A stretch of DNA of 64,000 bases from Kiritimatiellales bacterium (GCA_041656295.1 JBBADV010000002.1:124001-188000); one strand, 5' to 3'; numbered from the stretch's first letter, positions 1-9,010 are shown. The notes: generated from the sequence alone by a model not told the origin. A program made the numbers and translations.

Positions 1-2
1 CA

Positions 3-173
3 CCGGATATATTTATTGAAGGTGAAAACCGTGTTATCTGCCGGTATTGCGCGAGCTATGTTATCAATCCCTTTATGCAATTCTGTGGGCACCACAAAAA
101 AGAAATTCAGGCCACCGATACCTGCAGCGATTTTTCACTCGCGCCGGAAAATCCGGCACCGCCGGTGTTTTAA
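3..173 (+). CDS. C-terminus of a small Cys/His-rich protein (partial)
   Basis: Only the last 56 codons lie in the window; the start is upstream of base 1. The visible peptide has a CRYC pair near its start, then FCGHHKK, then DTCSDF, and ends APPVF. Paired Cys and His residues suggest a small metal (zinc) knuckle. I do not recognise a named family. The TAA stop at 171-173 overlaps the stop of the convergent prenyl synthase gene, whose stop occupies 170-172, so there is no intergenic space for a terminator between them. The intact Cys pattern and the tight packing argue that it is a real gene. Confidence 0.6.
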   Translation, partial: PDIFIEGENRVICRYCASYVINPFMQFCGHHKKEIQATDTCSDFSLAPENPAPPVF

Positions 174-1051
174 AAATTCCGGCGGATAATAAAATGCGCC
201 AGTTGCCGGAGGCGCTCCGGCGCCGGAAAAATTTTTAATGCATCGAGTGCGGCGAGTTCCATTTGCCTGGCATCGGCTTCTGTTTTTTCGACACCGTAAA
301 CGGCGGGCCAGGTGATTTTGCCGCGCGCTTTGTCAACGCCGGTGTTTTTGCCGAGTTGTGCAACACTGGCACGTTCATCGAGCAGATCATCCGTGAGTTG
401 AAAGGCGAGTCCGATATTTTCACCGAATTCGGCGAGCTTCTCTAATTCGGCCGGGCTGCCGCCGGCGCAGATTCCGCCGAGTGTACACGCAGCACGGATA
501 AGTGCAGCGGTTTTGTTGCGGTGGATATAGTTTACAGTTTCGGCATCCGGCGTTTTACCTTCGCTTTCGATGTCAATCATCTGTCCGCCGATGACGCCGC
601 AGCTTCCGGCGGCACGTGCAAGTTCAAGCACAAGCGCTGTGCCGGCTTGCGGAATTCCGGCAAGAATTTCAAATGACAGCGTGAGCAGGGCATCGCCGGC
701 GAGAATAGCCGTGGCTTCGCCGAACTGAATGTGGCAGGCCGGACGTCCGCGCCTGAGTTCGTCGTCATCCAGCGCCGGCAGATCATCGTGAATCAGTGTA
801 TAGGTGTGAAGCATTTCGACGGCGCACGCGGCATGCATCGCATCAGATTCTTTTCCGCCGCATGCTTCGGCGGCGGCAAGACAAAGCAGGGGACGGAGGC
901 GCTTGCCGCCGGCGAATATGCTGTAGCGCATGGCGGCATGCAGGCGCTGCGGTTGTACGGTTTCTGCCGGCAAAAGACAGTCGAGCGCCTGATTTATAAC
1001 GGCGCTTTTTTCCTGTATAAAATCATTCAGTTCATTCATCCGGCATATCAT
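170..1051 (-). CDS. ispA: Polyprenyl synthetase, FPP/GGPP synthase type
   Basis: Short-chain trans-prenyl diphosphate synthase. It condenses isopentenyl diphosphate with allylic diphosphates to make farnesyl or geranylgeranyl diphosphate in the cytosol. The first aspartate-rich motif is DDLPALDDD at about residue 89, followed by RRGRP; the second is QLTDDLLDE near residue 220. GGKRLRP around residue 48 binds the diphosphate. Length (293 aa) is normal for IspA. A second Met four codons in (base 1039) gives the more usual start MNELNDF; neither start has a strong ribosome site. The 3' end overlaps the convergent small Cys-rich gene by 3 bp. The product chain length cannot be read reliably from the sequence. 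Confidence 0.93.
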   Translation of the reverse strand: MICRMNELNDFIQEKSAVINQALDCLLPAETVQPQRLHAAMRYSIFAGGKRLRPLLCLAAAEACGGKESDAMHAACAVEMLHTYTLIHDDLPALDDDELRRGRPACHIQFGEATAILAGDALLTLSFEILAGIPQAGTALVLELARAAGSCGVIGGQMIDIESEGKTPDAETVNYIHRNKTAALIRAACTLGGICAGGSPAELEKLAEFGENIGLAFQLTDDLLDERASVAQLGKNTGVDKARGKITWPAVYGVEKTEADARQMELAALDALKIFPAPERLRQLAHFIIRRNF

Positions 1052-1175
1052 ATCCCGGCGTCTTCAGTAGTAAAGCAATACGCGCGGAATGATTTGACAC
1101 GCCGCCGCCGGACAACCTATTATCCCCGTTCATTTTCAATTGTTAAGGAAAACCAAGAAACAGGGAAGTTCGGCT

Positions 1176-2891
1176 ATGAAGGATAGAAAAGAGTTTTACA
1201 GCGTACTGGGTGAAATTAACGGTCTGCCGTTTTCTGAATACGAACGCATCATCGGCGATTTCGATTTTGCACGCTATGTGATTAAGTGCACGCAAATTGA
1301 TTGCACCGGCGAAGAGCATCCGGTGTTTAATATCCGCATTCCGCAAACCATCGCCGAGCTGCCGGGACATCTTTACGATTCGCCGGTGCGCCGTACTGCG
1401 CTGGAAGATTATCTGACGCGCAATCTCGCTGAAACCGCATCCAAAATTGCACGCTTCAGCCCCAGCGGCTGGGCGCGCCGGAACGTGATTGTATCGGAGC
1501 CGGGACAGAAAATTCTGCCGCGCACGTCTGTGGTTATAACGAAGGAATATATTGATGTGCGCGTGCGTGTTGTGCTGCCGTTCAAAATATTTGATTCCGG
1601 CGAACGGCTGGTTGACGGCGAAATGGCGCGCCAGGTGTTTTTTGAAGACCTGCCGAAAATTGTTGCCAGCATTTACTGCTGCAACCTTGATACCGGTGCA
1701 GTTGAAAACTTTGTGGACAGCATGGAGGATGCTGACCGCGTCCGCCAGAATCTCGGTACGCTCGGCCTCGTCAGCTTTATTGGCGAAGGCGCATTTCTTG
1801 CCCGTGAGCAGGATAATGATCAGCCCGATCTCGATAATATCGTGCCGTTTGACGTCGCCGAAAACGCACAGGTTACGATTGACGTGCCGAATGCCGGCCA
1901 GCTTAAAGGTCTTGGAATTCCGGCGGGGCTTACCGTCGTACTCGGCAGTGCGTCCACCGGCCGCAAAGATTTCATGAGCGCGATTGCCTCCGGTGTTTAT
2001 AATCATATTCCCGGCGACGGTCGCGAAAATGTGGTGACGGTTTCTGACGCGGTACAAATTGCAGTTAACCGCGGACGCAGCGTGCAGGAAGTGAATATTT
2101 CACCGTTTATCACCGAAATGGACGGTGCCGACACGACGTCCTACAGCACCGCCGCTGCAGACTCGTTCATTTCGCAGGCCTCTGCTACGATCGAAGCTCT
2201 TGAAGTCGGTGCACGCGTACTGATTTTTGACGAAAATTCGTCATCGCCGGCATTTCTGACGACCGATTCTCGCGTCGCCGGACTGCTGCAGGAAACGTCA
2301 CGTGTATCGCTTGTACGCCGCGCGCGTCAGATGGTTGATGAACTCGGCATTTCAATCGTCGTCGGCGGTGAAAACGTCGTCGCCGAATTTATACCGGTCG
2401 CCGACACGATTCTGAAAGTTGAAGATTTTGAAGTCACCGATATTTCCGGAGAAGCAAAAGCGACGGAAATGCCGTTGCCGGCAGAAGCACCGGCGGTGAA
2501 CCTCGCCTCGATGCTCGGCCGTTCGCGCTGGGTTATGCCGAGCAGCATTGATGCTGTTGTCGGCAACCGCGATCAGGTTATTGAAGCGCTGGACGTTTTC
2601 ACAATCCGTTTCGGCCGCTCAATGATCAACCTGTCTGACATTGTTCAGATTGCCGATGAAGACCAGACGCGCACAATCGGACTGCTGCTGTACTATGCTA
2701 AATTACGTTACATGCAGGAAGGCTATCCGTTGCGCGAAATTCTCGATATGATCGACCGCGATATCAGCAGCGAAGGACTCGGCTCCATCACGCGCGATCT
2801 GCGCGGTGATCTTGCACGTCCGCGCCGTTATGAACTCGCGGCAGCGCTCAACCGCCTGCCAGGTTTCCGCGTATCGCACGTTACCGATTAA
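1176..2891 (+). CDS. Predicted ABC-class ATPase (COG3044/PF09818 type) with degenerate P-loop
   Basis: The family consists of soluble predicted ABC-class ATPases of unknown cellular role. Family hallmarks visible here are the GLGIPAG lead-in, VYNHIPGDGRE, GRSVQEVNISPFI, and a Walker B-like VLIFDEN. The expected Walker A (G-x4-G-K-S/T) reads GSASTGRKD at about residues 257-265, so the Lys is displaced and the Ser/Thr is replaced by Asp. ATP binding may therefore be weak or lost. The start at 1176 (MKDRKEF) is preferred over 1140 because homologues begin near this point. The gene is followed after 5 bp by dtd, which suggests an operon. Confidence 0.85.
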   Translation: MKDRKEFYSVLGEINGLPFSEYERIIGDFDFARYVIKCTQIDCTGEEHPVFNIRIPQTIAELPGHLYDSPVRRTALEDYLTRNLAETASKIARFSPSGWARRNVIVSEPGQKILPRTSVVITKEYIDVRVRVVLPFKIFDSGERLVDGEMARQVFFEDLPKIVASIYCCNLDTGAVENFVDSMEDADRVRQNLGTLGLVSFIGEGAFLAREQDNDQPDLDNIVPFDVAENAQVTIDVPNAGQLKGLGIPAGLTVVLGSASTGRKDFMSAIASGVYNHIPGDGRENVVTVSDAVQIAVNRGRSVQEVNISPFITEMDGADTTSYSTAAADSFISQASATIEALEVGARVLIFDENSSSPAFLTTDSRVAGLLQETSRVSLVRRARQMVDELGISIVVGGENVVAEFIPVADTILKVEDFEVTDISGEAKATEMPLPAEAPAVNLASMLGRSRWVMPSSIDAVVGNRDQVIEALDVFTIRFGRSMINLSDIVQIADEDQTRTIGLLLYYAKLRYMQEGYPLREILDMIDRDISSEGLGSITRDLRGDLARPRRYELAAALNRLPGFRVSHVTD

Positions 2892-2896
2892 GCTTT

Positions 2897-3343
2897 ATGC
2901 GGCTGGTTGTCCAGCGTGTGAAGGCCGCGGCAGTAAAAGCCGGCGAAGGAACCGCCGGCGCAATCGAAAGCGGTCTGCTTGTTTTAGTTGCGGTATCGCA
3001 CGCCGACACACCGGCGGATGCCGCGTTCCTTGCAAAAAAAACCGTCAACTTACGGATTTTTGATGACGCCGATGGAAAAATGAATCTGTCCGTGCTTGAG
3101 ACCGCCGGTGCAATTCTTGCCGTCAGCCAGTTCACACTGTACGGCGATTGCCGGAAAGGCAACCGTCCGAGTTATATCGAAGCCGCCGTACCGGAAAAAG
3201 GCAGAGAGCTTTATGAAGAATACATTGCACAGCTTCGTCGGTACGGACTGCCCGTCGCCACCGGTATCTTTCAAGCCGAAATGGAAGTCAGTTTAATAAA
3301 CGACGGACCGGTAACTTTGATTCTGGAAAGCACCGGAAAATAA
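2897..3343 (+). CDS. dtd: D-aminoacyl-tRNA deacylase
   Basis: Hydrolyses D-amino acids (D-Tyr and others) from mischarged tRNA and so proofreads chirality in translation. It begins MRLVVQRVKAA as Dtd proteins do. It carries the SQFTLYGDCRKGNRPS signature near residue 78 and the C-terminal NDGPVTLILES motif that forms the cross-subunit Gly-Pro element of the active site. The 148-aa length is normal. It lies 5 bp after the COG3044-type ATPase and 9 bp before the aldo/keto reductase, so the three are probably co-transcribed. Confidence 0.96.
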   Translation: MRLVVQRVKAAAVKAGEGTAGAIESGLLVLVAVSHADTPADAAFLAKKTVNLRIFDDADGKMNLSVLETAGAILAVSQFTLYGDCRKGNRPSYIEAAVPEKGRELYEEYIAQLRRYGLPVATGIFQAEMEVSLINDGPVTLILESTGK

Positions 3344-3352
3344 ATTTTTGTT

Positions 3353-4297
3353 ATGAAATATAATAAATTAGGGCAAACCGGTATTGAAGTTTCAGCGCTG
3401 ACGATCGGCGCGTGGCAGCTGGGCGGCCCGCTGTTTTTTGACGGCGAACCGGACGGTCATCCGGATCCGGGCAAAGAAAATGCTATCCGAATGATTCATG
3501 AACTCGGCGATCTTGGCATTAACGCCATCGACACAGCGGAGCAGTACAGTGCCGGCGAATCGGAGCGGCGCACCGGCGAGGCGCTGAAAAACCGGCGGGA
3601 TAAATGGGTGATTTCAACCAAATTCGGTTATCGCGTCGGTCTGGGCAATACGCGCGAAGACGATTCGTCGCCGCCGACGATACTGCCAAGTCTGGAAGGA
3701 TCGCTGCGCCGGCTTGGAACGGATTACATTGATGTTTTTCTGTATCACTGTGCGCCGGAAATTGAAGATATCGCCGCCGGACGCGAAATTCTGGAAAAAG
3801 CCAAAGCGCAGGGGAAAATCCGCGCTTACGGAATCTCAACCAACAACACCGAATTGGTACGTGTAATGATTGCCGCAAATACGGTCGATGTACTGCAATT
3901 TGCTACGAATTTACTTGATCCGGCGGTGGAACTCAGTGCACTGGCGCATGAAGCCAATCTCGGCACGCAGTTGCGCGGCGTAATGGCGCAGGGACGGTTG
4001 AGCGGCAAATATTTTCACACCGCACCGGAATTTCGTGCCGACGACAACCGTACGAAAATTACCGGCGATGATTTTTCGCGCTATGTTGCATTTGAGCCGC
4101 TGATTCCGGCGGGTTATACGATGGCGCAGGCGGCATTGCGCTGGGCGCTCGACCGGCCGGGGCATCATACCGTCTGCCTCGGTGCGAAAAATATGAAAGA
4201 CTACCGCAGCGCTGTGGCCGCACTCGATTTACCGCCGTTGACTGACGAAACGCGCGCCGCACTGGTAGGGTGCGCGCAAGGATTGCGCGCGGAATAA
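3353..4297 (+). CDS. Aldo/keto reductase
   Basis: NAD(P)H-dependent aldehyde/ketone reductase with a TIM-barrel fold. The catalytic tetrad is visible as Asp60 and Tyr65 (IDTAEQY), Lys90 (STKFGY) and His132 (LYHCA). The N-terminus MKYNKLGQTGIEVSALTIGAW is typical of the AKR11/13-like branch used in sugar metabolism. At 314 aa it is full length. It follows dtd by 9 bp. The natural substrate cannot be told from sequence. Confidence 0.93.
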   Translation: MKYNKLGQTGIEVSALTIGAWQLGGPLFFDGEPDGHPDPGKENAIRMIHELGDLGINAIDTAEQYSAGESERRTGEALKNRRDKWVISTKFGYRVGLGNTREDDSSPPTILPSLEGSLRRLGTDYIDVFLYHCAPEIEDIAAGREILEKAKAQGKIRAYGISTNNTELVRVMIAANTVDVLQFATNLLDPAVELSALAHEANLGTQLRGVMAQGRLSGKYFHTAPEFRADDNRTKITGDDFSRYVAFEPLIPAGYTMAQAALRWALDRPGHHTVCLGAKNMKDYRSAVAALDLPPLTDETRAALVGCAQGLRAE

Positions 4298-4366
4298 TGG
4301 AAAGGATGAAACATTGGAATAAATAATTCTTTATTCAGGCATTCCATTATTCCAACATTCCACTTT
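4298..4366. repeat. Intergenic imperfect inverted repeat
   Basis: Between the reductase stop and the permease start the DNA reads as variations of aatggaa / ttccatt (attggaataa, then ttattcaggcattcca, attattccaacattccac). These can fold into stems. The motif resembles the other low-complexity intergenic repeats in this window. No T-tract terminator follows it. Confidence 0.45.
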
Positions 4367-5593
4367 ATGAAGTCATTTTCTCTTTTTTTGGCATTTAAAT
4401 ATCTGCGGCCGAAACGGTCCTTTTTATCAATGGTCACCATTTTGTCACTGCTCGGCGTGACGCTTGGCGTGGCAGTGCTGGTAGTGGTGCTTTCCGTGAT
4501 GACAGGTTTTGACGAAACATGGCGCGATAAACTGCTTAGCTTTAATGCGCACATTAAAATCACCGAGTATGGCGGAACCGTAACGCACCCGGAAATGGTA
4601 TTAGACTCAATTAAAAATCTGGATGGAATCACCGGCGCGGCGCCGAATCTTGAGGGGCTGGTGTTCATGCAGGCCGGGGATAATGTGCATACGCCGCTGC
4701 TGCGCGGAATCAACCCGGAGCTGGAGCGCACAGTCAGCCGTGTGCCGGATTACATGATCGCCGGCGAATTTTCGACGGGCTACGATGAAATTATTATCGG
4801 CAGTGATCTTGCGCTGCGCATGGGGTTGGGGGTTGGCGACAGCGTGCTGGTCTATTCGCCGCAGAATTTTGTTTCACAGGATGAGTTGCGTCTGCCGGCA
4901 GAATTGACGGTGAGCGGAATTTTTGAAGTCGGCATGTGGGAGATCGACACCGGTTATGTGCTCACATCGCTCGAAACCGCGCGCGGCATTTATAATGTCG
5001 AACAGGGCGTGCACAGTATTCAGGTGATGACCGACGATCCGATGCGCGCTCCGGAAATTGCATCGAATATTCGCCATGTACTCGGGCCGATGTTTGCGCC
5101 GCGTACCTGGATTGATCTGAACCGGCAGATTTTCACCGCGCTGCAAACCGAAAAAAACATGATGTTTTTTCTGCTCATCTTCATCACCATTGTCGCAGCG
5201 TTCGGAATTACCAATACGTTGATTACGTTAACAGTGCAAAAAACGCATGAAATCGGATTGCTGAAAGCGCTGGGATTTTCCAGTCGCCGGATTATGGGAA
5301 TTTTTTTGTGGATCGGCGCAGTGCAGGGCGTCATCGGCACCGGACTCGGGCTCGGACTCGGTTTGCTTGCGCTGCATTACCGCAATGAACTGTTAAATTT
5401 TATTTCAATGCAGTTTCGCGTCGACCTGCTGCCGAAAGAGCTTTATCAGCTCAGCCAGATTCCGGCGCATACCACCGTCCAGGACGTGACCATTGTTTGT
5501 ATCACTGTTTTAATCATCTGCACGCTCGCCGGACTCATTCCCGCCTGGCGCGCCGCGCGGCTCGAGCCGGTGGAGGCGTTGCGGAATGAATAA
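4367..5593 (+). CDS. LolC/LolE-family ABC transporter permease
   Basis: Inner-membrane permease of the lipoprotein-releasing/MacB-FtsX class. It starts with MKSFSLFLAFKYLRPKRSFLSMV, the amphipathic segment and first membrane span seen in LolC/E. A large periplasmic domain (about residues 50-265) follows, then three C-terminal membrane segments around residues 265-400. The end EPVEALRNE is a family hallmark. The usual partner ATPase (LolD) is not adjacent, so it must be encoded elsewhere. With a single permease per complex it may act as a homodimer. Lipoprotein release to the outer membrane is the likely role and fits a Gram-negative envelope. Confidence 0.88.
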   Translation: MKSFSLFLAFKYLRPKRSFLSMVTILSLLGVTLGVAVLVVVLSVMTGFDETWRDKLLSFNAHIKITEYGGTVTHPEMVLDSIKNLDGITGAAPNLEGLVFMQAGDNVHTPLLRGINPELERTVSRVPDYMIAGEFSTGYDEIIIGSDLALRMGLGVGDSVLVYSPQNFVSQDELRLPAELTVSGIFEVGMWEIDTGYVLTSLETARGIYNVEQGVHSIQVMTDDPMRAPEIASNIRHVLGPMFAPRTWIDLNRQIFTALQTEKNMMFFLLIFITIVAAFGITNTLITLTVQKTHEIGLLKALGFSSRRIMGIFLWIGAVQGVIGTGLGLGLGLLALHYRNELLNFISMQFRVDLLPKELYQLSQIPAHTTVQDVTIVCITVLIICTLAGLIPAWRAARLEPVEALRNE

Positions 5594-6132
5594 TTTTTGA
5601 ACCGCGAATATACGCGAATGGGAACGTCGGACAGGCGTTCTGCCGGTCCACGTTTGAACGGAAATTTCTACATAAGGGTTCCAGCCGCGAATGAAATAGA
5701 AACCATATGAATGCCTGCCAGATAATCGGTACTGTTAATGAAATTCAGCAGTGAGTTTTTTGTATTCTTTATGCGGTCGAAGACAGAACACCACGGCTTT
5801 AGCCGTGGATGAATGAGCCTCCTGATTGCCGCGAACGCAAAGTTTCGCGGCGTTCAGGTCAGCTCCGAGAGGAGCTGTGATGAAAAAAGAACCCCGAGTT
5901 TACTCGGGGGTATCTATATTTTTTCGAACACTTCACCGATTTGTATTTGCAGCGCCGTTGCCGCTTTCCCGGTTGCTGCTTTCTTTCAGAAAGCCCCTCT
6001 TCGAGTCTTCAAATACGGCAAATAAAAATTTAGCGGATGACAGTGCGGCGCGCCGTTTCCTGTAAAACCTCTTGACTTCAGTGCGTCTTTTCTACTTTCA
6101 CCGTAGAATAACAGACTCGCAGTACAGTTTGT
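5594..6132. other. Gene-free stretch with hairpin-rich element
   Basis: No credible gene lies here. The short open frames at 5813-6065 start inside the hairpin array and have no family resemblance. The region starts with a degraded copy of the accgcgaatatacgcgaat-type repeat and contains the four-hairpin element described separately at 5791-5909. The rest, up to ogt's stop, shows no signal that I can name. Confidence 0.6.
5791..5909. repeat. Four-hairpin element, possible IS200/IS605-derived palindromic element
   Basis: Four perfect stems occur in 119 bp. CCACGGC/GCCGTGG lies at 5791-5808 with a TTTA loop. CCGCGAA/TTCGCGG lies at 5829-5850. AGCTCC/GGAGCT lies at 5861-5876 with a gaga loop. 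CCCCGAG/CTCGGGG lies at 5892-5909, again with a TTTA loop. The outer two hairpins share stem length (7 bp) and loop. Terminal hairpins of this type mark IS200/IS605 elements and their non-autonomous relatives. No transposase remains. A structured RNA is the alternative. Confidence 0.5.
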
Positions 6133-6603
6133 TTACAGCAGCACGCCTTCGAGTTTTAACAGGCGCGTTTTAAAATCAAGTCCCGCCGAATATCCGGTTA
6201 GGTTGCCGCTGGCACCGATCACGCGATGACACGGAATGACAATGTTCACCGGATTCAGTCCGTTGGCGCGCCCCACCGCCCGGGATGCTTTCGGATGCCC
6301 GATCTGTTTGGCAATCTGTCCATAGGTACGGGTTTCGCCGAAAGGAATTGTAAGCAGCGCCGCCCAGACTGCACGTTCAAACGCCGTGCCTTCCGGATTC
6401 ACCGGGAAATCAAACCCGGTGCGGTTCCTCCCAGCGAAATACTCCTGCAGCTGACGTCCGGCTTCAAGCAGCAGCGGTGTTTCTTCAATTTCGTATTCCG
6501 CCGGTTTGACCGTTCCGGCGAAAAAAATATTTGTTACCGCGCCGGCAGTTTCTGCGATTCCTATTTCGCCCATCACTGTTTGAAAAAAACAGGCTTTTTT
6601 CAT
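6133..6603 (-). CDS. ogt: Methylated-DNA--protein-cysteine methyltransferase
   Basis: Removes alkyl groups from O6-alkylguanine by irreversible transfer to its own cysteine. The active-site motif IPCHRVIG is present near residue 122, preceded by the helix-turn-helix region with GQIAKQIGHPKASRAVGRAN (Arg finger). The N-terminal domain is short, as in Ogt rather than Ada-C. The 156-aa length is normal. It stands alone, with repeat-bearing spacers on both sides. Confidence 0.95.
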   Translation of the reverse strand: MKKACFFQTVMGEIGIAETAGAVTNIFFAGTVKPAEYEIEETPLLLEAGRQLQEYFAGRNRTGFDFPVNPEGTAFERAVWAALLTIPFGETRTYGQIAKQIGHPKASRAVGRANGLNPVNIVIPCHRVIGASGNLTGYSAGLDFKTRLLKLEGVLL

Positions 6604-6710
6604 TTAGCTCTCCAGTTAACTGAGCATAACGTATCATAAAAACAATATACGACGGACTGTTTTCGGACATCAAATAATCTTTCAAAAACAAAATTCCAGT
6701 GTTTCAGCAG

Positions 6711-6786
6711 TGGGGCGGTCAGTCCCTTGACCGCCGCTGAAATGGAATATTCAAATTGACGGCGCGCAAGGGACTGCGCACCCCAA
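6711..6786. repeat. Palindromic repeat, 'cagtcccttg' family
   Basis: GGCGGTCA and TGACCGCC flank gtccct, forming a hairpin. Further on, caagggactgcgcacccc mirrors ggggcggtcagtcccttg. A conserved core atggaatattcaa lies between the arms. The same arrangement recurs at about 32705-32785, where it overlaps the end of folP. Half copies occur near 44198-44216 and 56002-56030. The spacer also holds a gctaatgcctcgtgcctgatgcc segment (6830-6852) that recurs near 29663, 45358 and 60749. Confidence 0.7.
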
Positions 6787-6860
6787 AAAATACGTTACGT
6801 TGTGCTTCTATGCTTTTGTTCCTTTTGCCGCTAATGCCTCGTGCCTGATGCCTTTTTTTC

Positions 6861-7547
6861 TCATTCAAGCGGCTCAACGGTCTCAATCCGCAGCGATGCG
6901 CGCCGGTTTTCAGCAGGATGAATAATATCGAGATCTTTCACCATCCAGAGCCCGTCAAATTCTTTAACGCTAATGACTTTAATTTCCTTTGTCAGTTTTC
7001 CGGCGGCGTTCTGCTCTTTTGCGCCGAGCATCCTGCCGGAGTCTTTTTCGATCCAGAGCCGCAGTTGCTTGTCACCGCGCAGAACGGAAATCACATAACA
7101 GTCACGTCCAAGCCGTTTGCCGGTTTCTACTGTTTTTGCGTCTTTGCTCCACAAAAACGAAAATGAAAGATCGGACCATGTTATACCGATGCCGCCGATT
7201 TCATCCGCCGGATTAAATTCCGGTGCCGGGATTCCGTTTTTAACGTAATCAAACACTGCGCCGGAGTTTTTCCATTTAATTTCGAGCAGTTCCAGGCTGT
7301 GCGTTTTTTTATCCTGAATCCGGTAGGCGGCGCGCGGCGGATTTTCACCCCAGTATAAATCCATTTCAATGGCGAGTTCGCGCCGGACAAATCCGTTCGG
7401 TGCGCGGTCTTTCAGCGCGCCGGTTAATCGCACGGGTGCGGTTGGCAACTGCTGCCGTGCGTGTGTCAGGATTTTCCCCGCCGCCGGCAAATCCTCTGCA
7501 ATTACGGAAATTCCGGCAAGTAAAACCAAAATGAATTGTTTAAACAT
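6861..7547 (-). CDS. Outer-membrane lipoprotein-sorting protein-like (LolA-like fold)
   Basis: A 228-aa exported protein with an N-terminal signal peptide (MFKQFILVLLAGISVIAED). It is rich in alternating hydrophobic strands. ELAIEMDLYWGENPPRAAYRIQ, then DCYVISVL and LWIEKDSGRMLGAKE, resemble the half-barrel LolA_like family (PF17131), in which strands read Y-x-V/L and W-I-D/E-x-x-S. It probably binds a lipid or lipoprotein in the periplasm. It is not the classical LolA chaperone, and the assignment to the fold is by pattern only. It sits in minus orientation after the MATE gene (84 bp gap). Confidence 0.65.
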   Translation of the reverse strand: MFKQFILVLLAGISVIAEDLPAAGKILTHARQQLPTAPVRLTGALKDRAPNGFVRRELAIEMDLYWGENPPRAAYRIQDKKTHSLELLEIKWKNSGAVFDYVKNGIPAPEFNPADEIGGIGITWSDLSFSFLWSKDAKTVETGKRLGRDCYVISVLRGDKQLRLWIEKDSGRMLGAKEQNAAGKLTKEIKVISVKEFDGLWMVKDLDIIHPAENRRASLRIETVEPLE

Positions 7548-7630
7548 GCATCTATCTTAAAACTGCCGGGGAGATTTTTACAGCAGTAAACAAGGAAATT
7601 AAACCTGTGGCTGTGCTGGATCAGATTTGT

Positions 7631-9010
7631 TTAATTTGCCGTTTGTGAGCAAAGATGCCGGAGTTTTTTGTATTCCGGTATGATTAAACACAGCGTGATT
7701 GCGGTAACCATCAGATCCGCCAGCGGATAAGCTGCCCAGATTCCAGGCAGTCCGAAAATATACGGCATAAGTATGATGACCCCCGGCATGACAATTCCCA
7801 TGCGCAGCAGGCTGAGCATAATGGTGATTTTCGGCCGTCCAGTGGCCTGAAAAAAATTGGACGACAGTGTAAAAAACGCCCACGTCGGCACGCCGATCAC
7901 AAAAATGCGCAGTGCCGGTGTCCAGGCCTGCACCATCGCGGCATCGTGCCGGCAGAACATGCCGAATGCCCACGGCGCAATACCTTGGACAATAATCATT
8001 AGAAACAGCGCGATACCGGAGGCGGTGAGAACGGAAAGTTTCAGGCATTGTGCAACACGCCCGTAAAGCTGCGCGCCATAGTTATAACCGATGATCGGCT
8101 GATAACCGAACATGATGCCCATGCCCGGAATGGTCATCAGCATAAAAATGGATGCGTTAATCACCATAACCGCTACGGCAATATCACCGCCGTATTTCAG
8201 CAGCGTATGGTTCTGCACAATTGCCATAATCGCCAGCATTCCCTGCGCGAGGAACGGCGAAATTCCAATGTAACACATGCGGCAGAAAAGCGCTTTGTCG
8301 AACCGGAAATATTTCCACCGCAGTGTCAATGACCGGTGTGGACTGCGCCGGAAATGCCAGAACACTAAAATGCTGGACAGCAGTTTTGAAATTCCGGTGG
8401 CCCACGCGGCGCCGGCGATGCCCATGTTGCATGGAAAAATAAAAATGTAATCAAGAATAATGTTTGCCACGCAGCCGGCCGCGATATTCCACATTGAAAA
8501 ACGGGGATTGCCTTCTGAACGAATGATGTGATTGGTACCCATTGCCATAAAATCGAACGGCATAAAAAAAAGCAGAATGCCGAAATATTCTTTGGCATAG
8601 GGAGCGGTTACATCGGTCGCGCCAAACAGCCGGGTGATCGGATCGATAAACATCAGTCCGAACAGACAGGTCAGAATTCCACCAATAGTGTAAATCCAGT
8701 AAAGCGTGCCGAGAATCCGTTCCGCAGAACGGACATTGCGGCGGCCGAGCTGCAATGAAGCCAGTGTACCGCTGCCGATACCAAACATAATGCCCACCGC
8801 GATAAACAGCATGAAGATCTGGAATGTAATTCCAATGCCGGCAATGGCTTCTGTGCCGAGTTTATAGCTGATGAAAATGCGATCGACGATGTTGTAGATC
8901 GTCATCATAAAAGAGCCCAGTGCTGCCGGAATGCTGTACTTTAAAATCAACCCGAACATTCCGGCAGTGCGGAATTCTTCAGAAACGTTACTGATTTTAT
9001 GATGGTTCAT
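7631..9010 (-). CDS. MATE family efflux transporter
   Basis: Polytopic inner-membrane antiporter of 459 aa with about 12 hydrophobic segments in two six-helix halves. The typical MATE opening is visible as YSIPAALGSFMMTIYNIVDRIFISYKLG, with a second-half counterpart ISPFLAQGMLAIMAIVQNHTLLKYGG. GYQPIIGYNYGA matches the P-x-x-G-x-N-x-G element of the second repeat. These proteins export cationic drugs or metabolites using Na+ or H+ gradients. The substrate is unknown. It begins about 280 bp beyond the end of the DUF4886 gene on the same strand. Confidence 0.94.
   Translation of the reverse strand: MNHHKISNVSEEFRTAGMFGLILKYSIPAALGSFMMTIYNIVDRIFISYKLGTEAIAGIGITFQIFMLFIAVGIMFGIGSGTLASLQLGRRNVRSAERILGTLYWIYTIGGILTCLFGLMFIDPITRLFGATDVTAPYAKEYFGILLFFMPFDFMAMGTNHIIRSEGNPRFSMWNIAAGCVANIILDYIFIFPCNMGIAGAAWATGISKLLSSILVFWHFRRSPHRSLTLRWKYFRFDKALFCRMCYIGISPFLAQGMLAIMAIVQNHTLLKYGGDIAVAVMVINASIFMLMTIPGMGIMFGYQPIIGYNYGAQLYGRVAQCLKLSVLTASGIALFLMIIVQGIAPWAFGMFCRHDAAMVQAWTPALRIFVIGVPTWAFFTLSSNFFQATGRPKITIMLSLLRMGIVMPGVIILMPYIFGLPGIWAAYPLADLMVTAITLCLIIPEYKKLRHLCSQTAN

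Noticed and set aside
1143..2057. 304-codon open frame on the minus strand
   Set aside because: Antisense to the clearly coding COG3044-type ATPase gene, no family motif; a shadow of GC-biased codons.
5813..6065. Small overlapping frames (70 and 79 codons)
   Set aside because: They cross the four-hairpin element and have no ribosome site or resemblance to known proteins.
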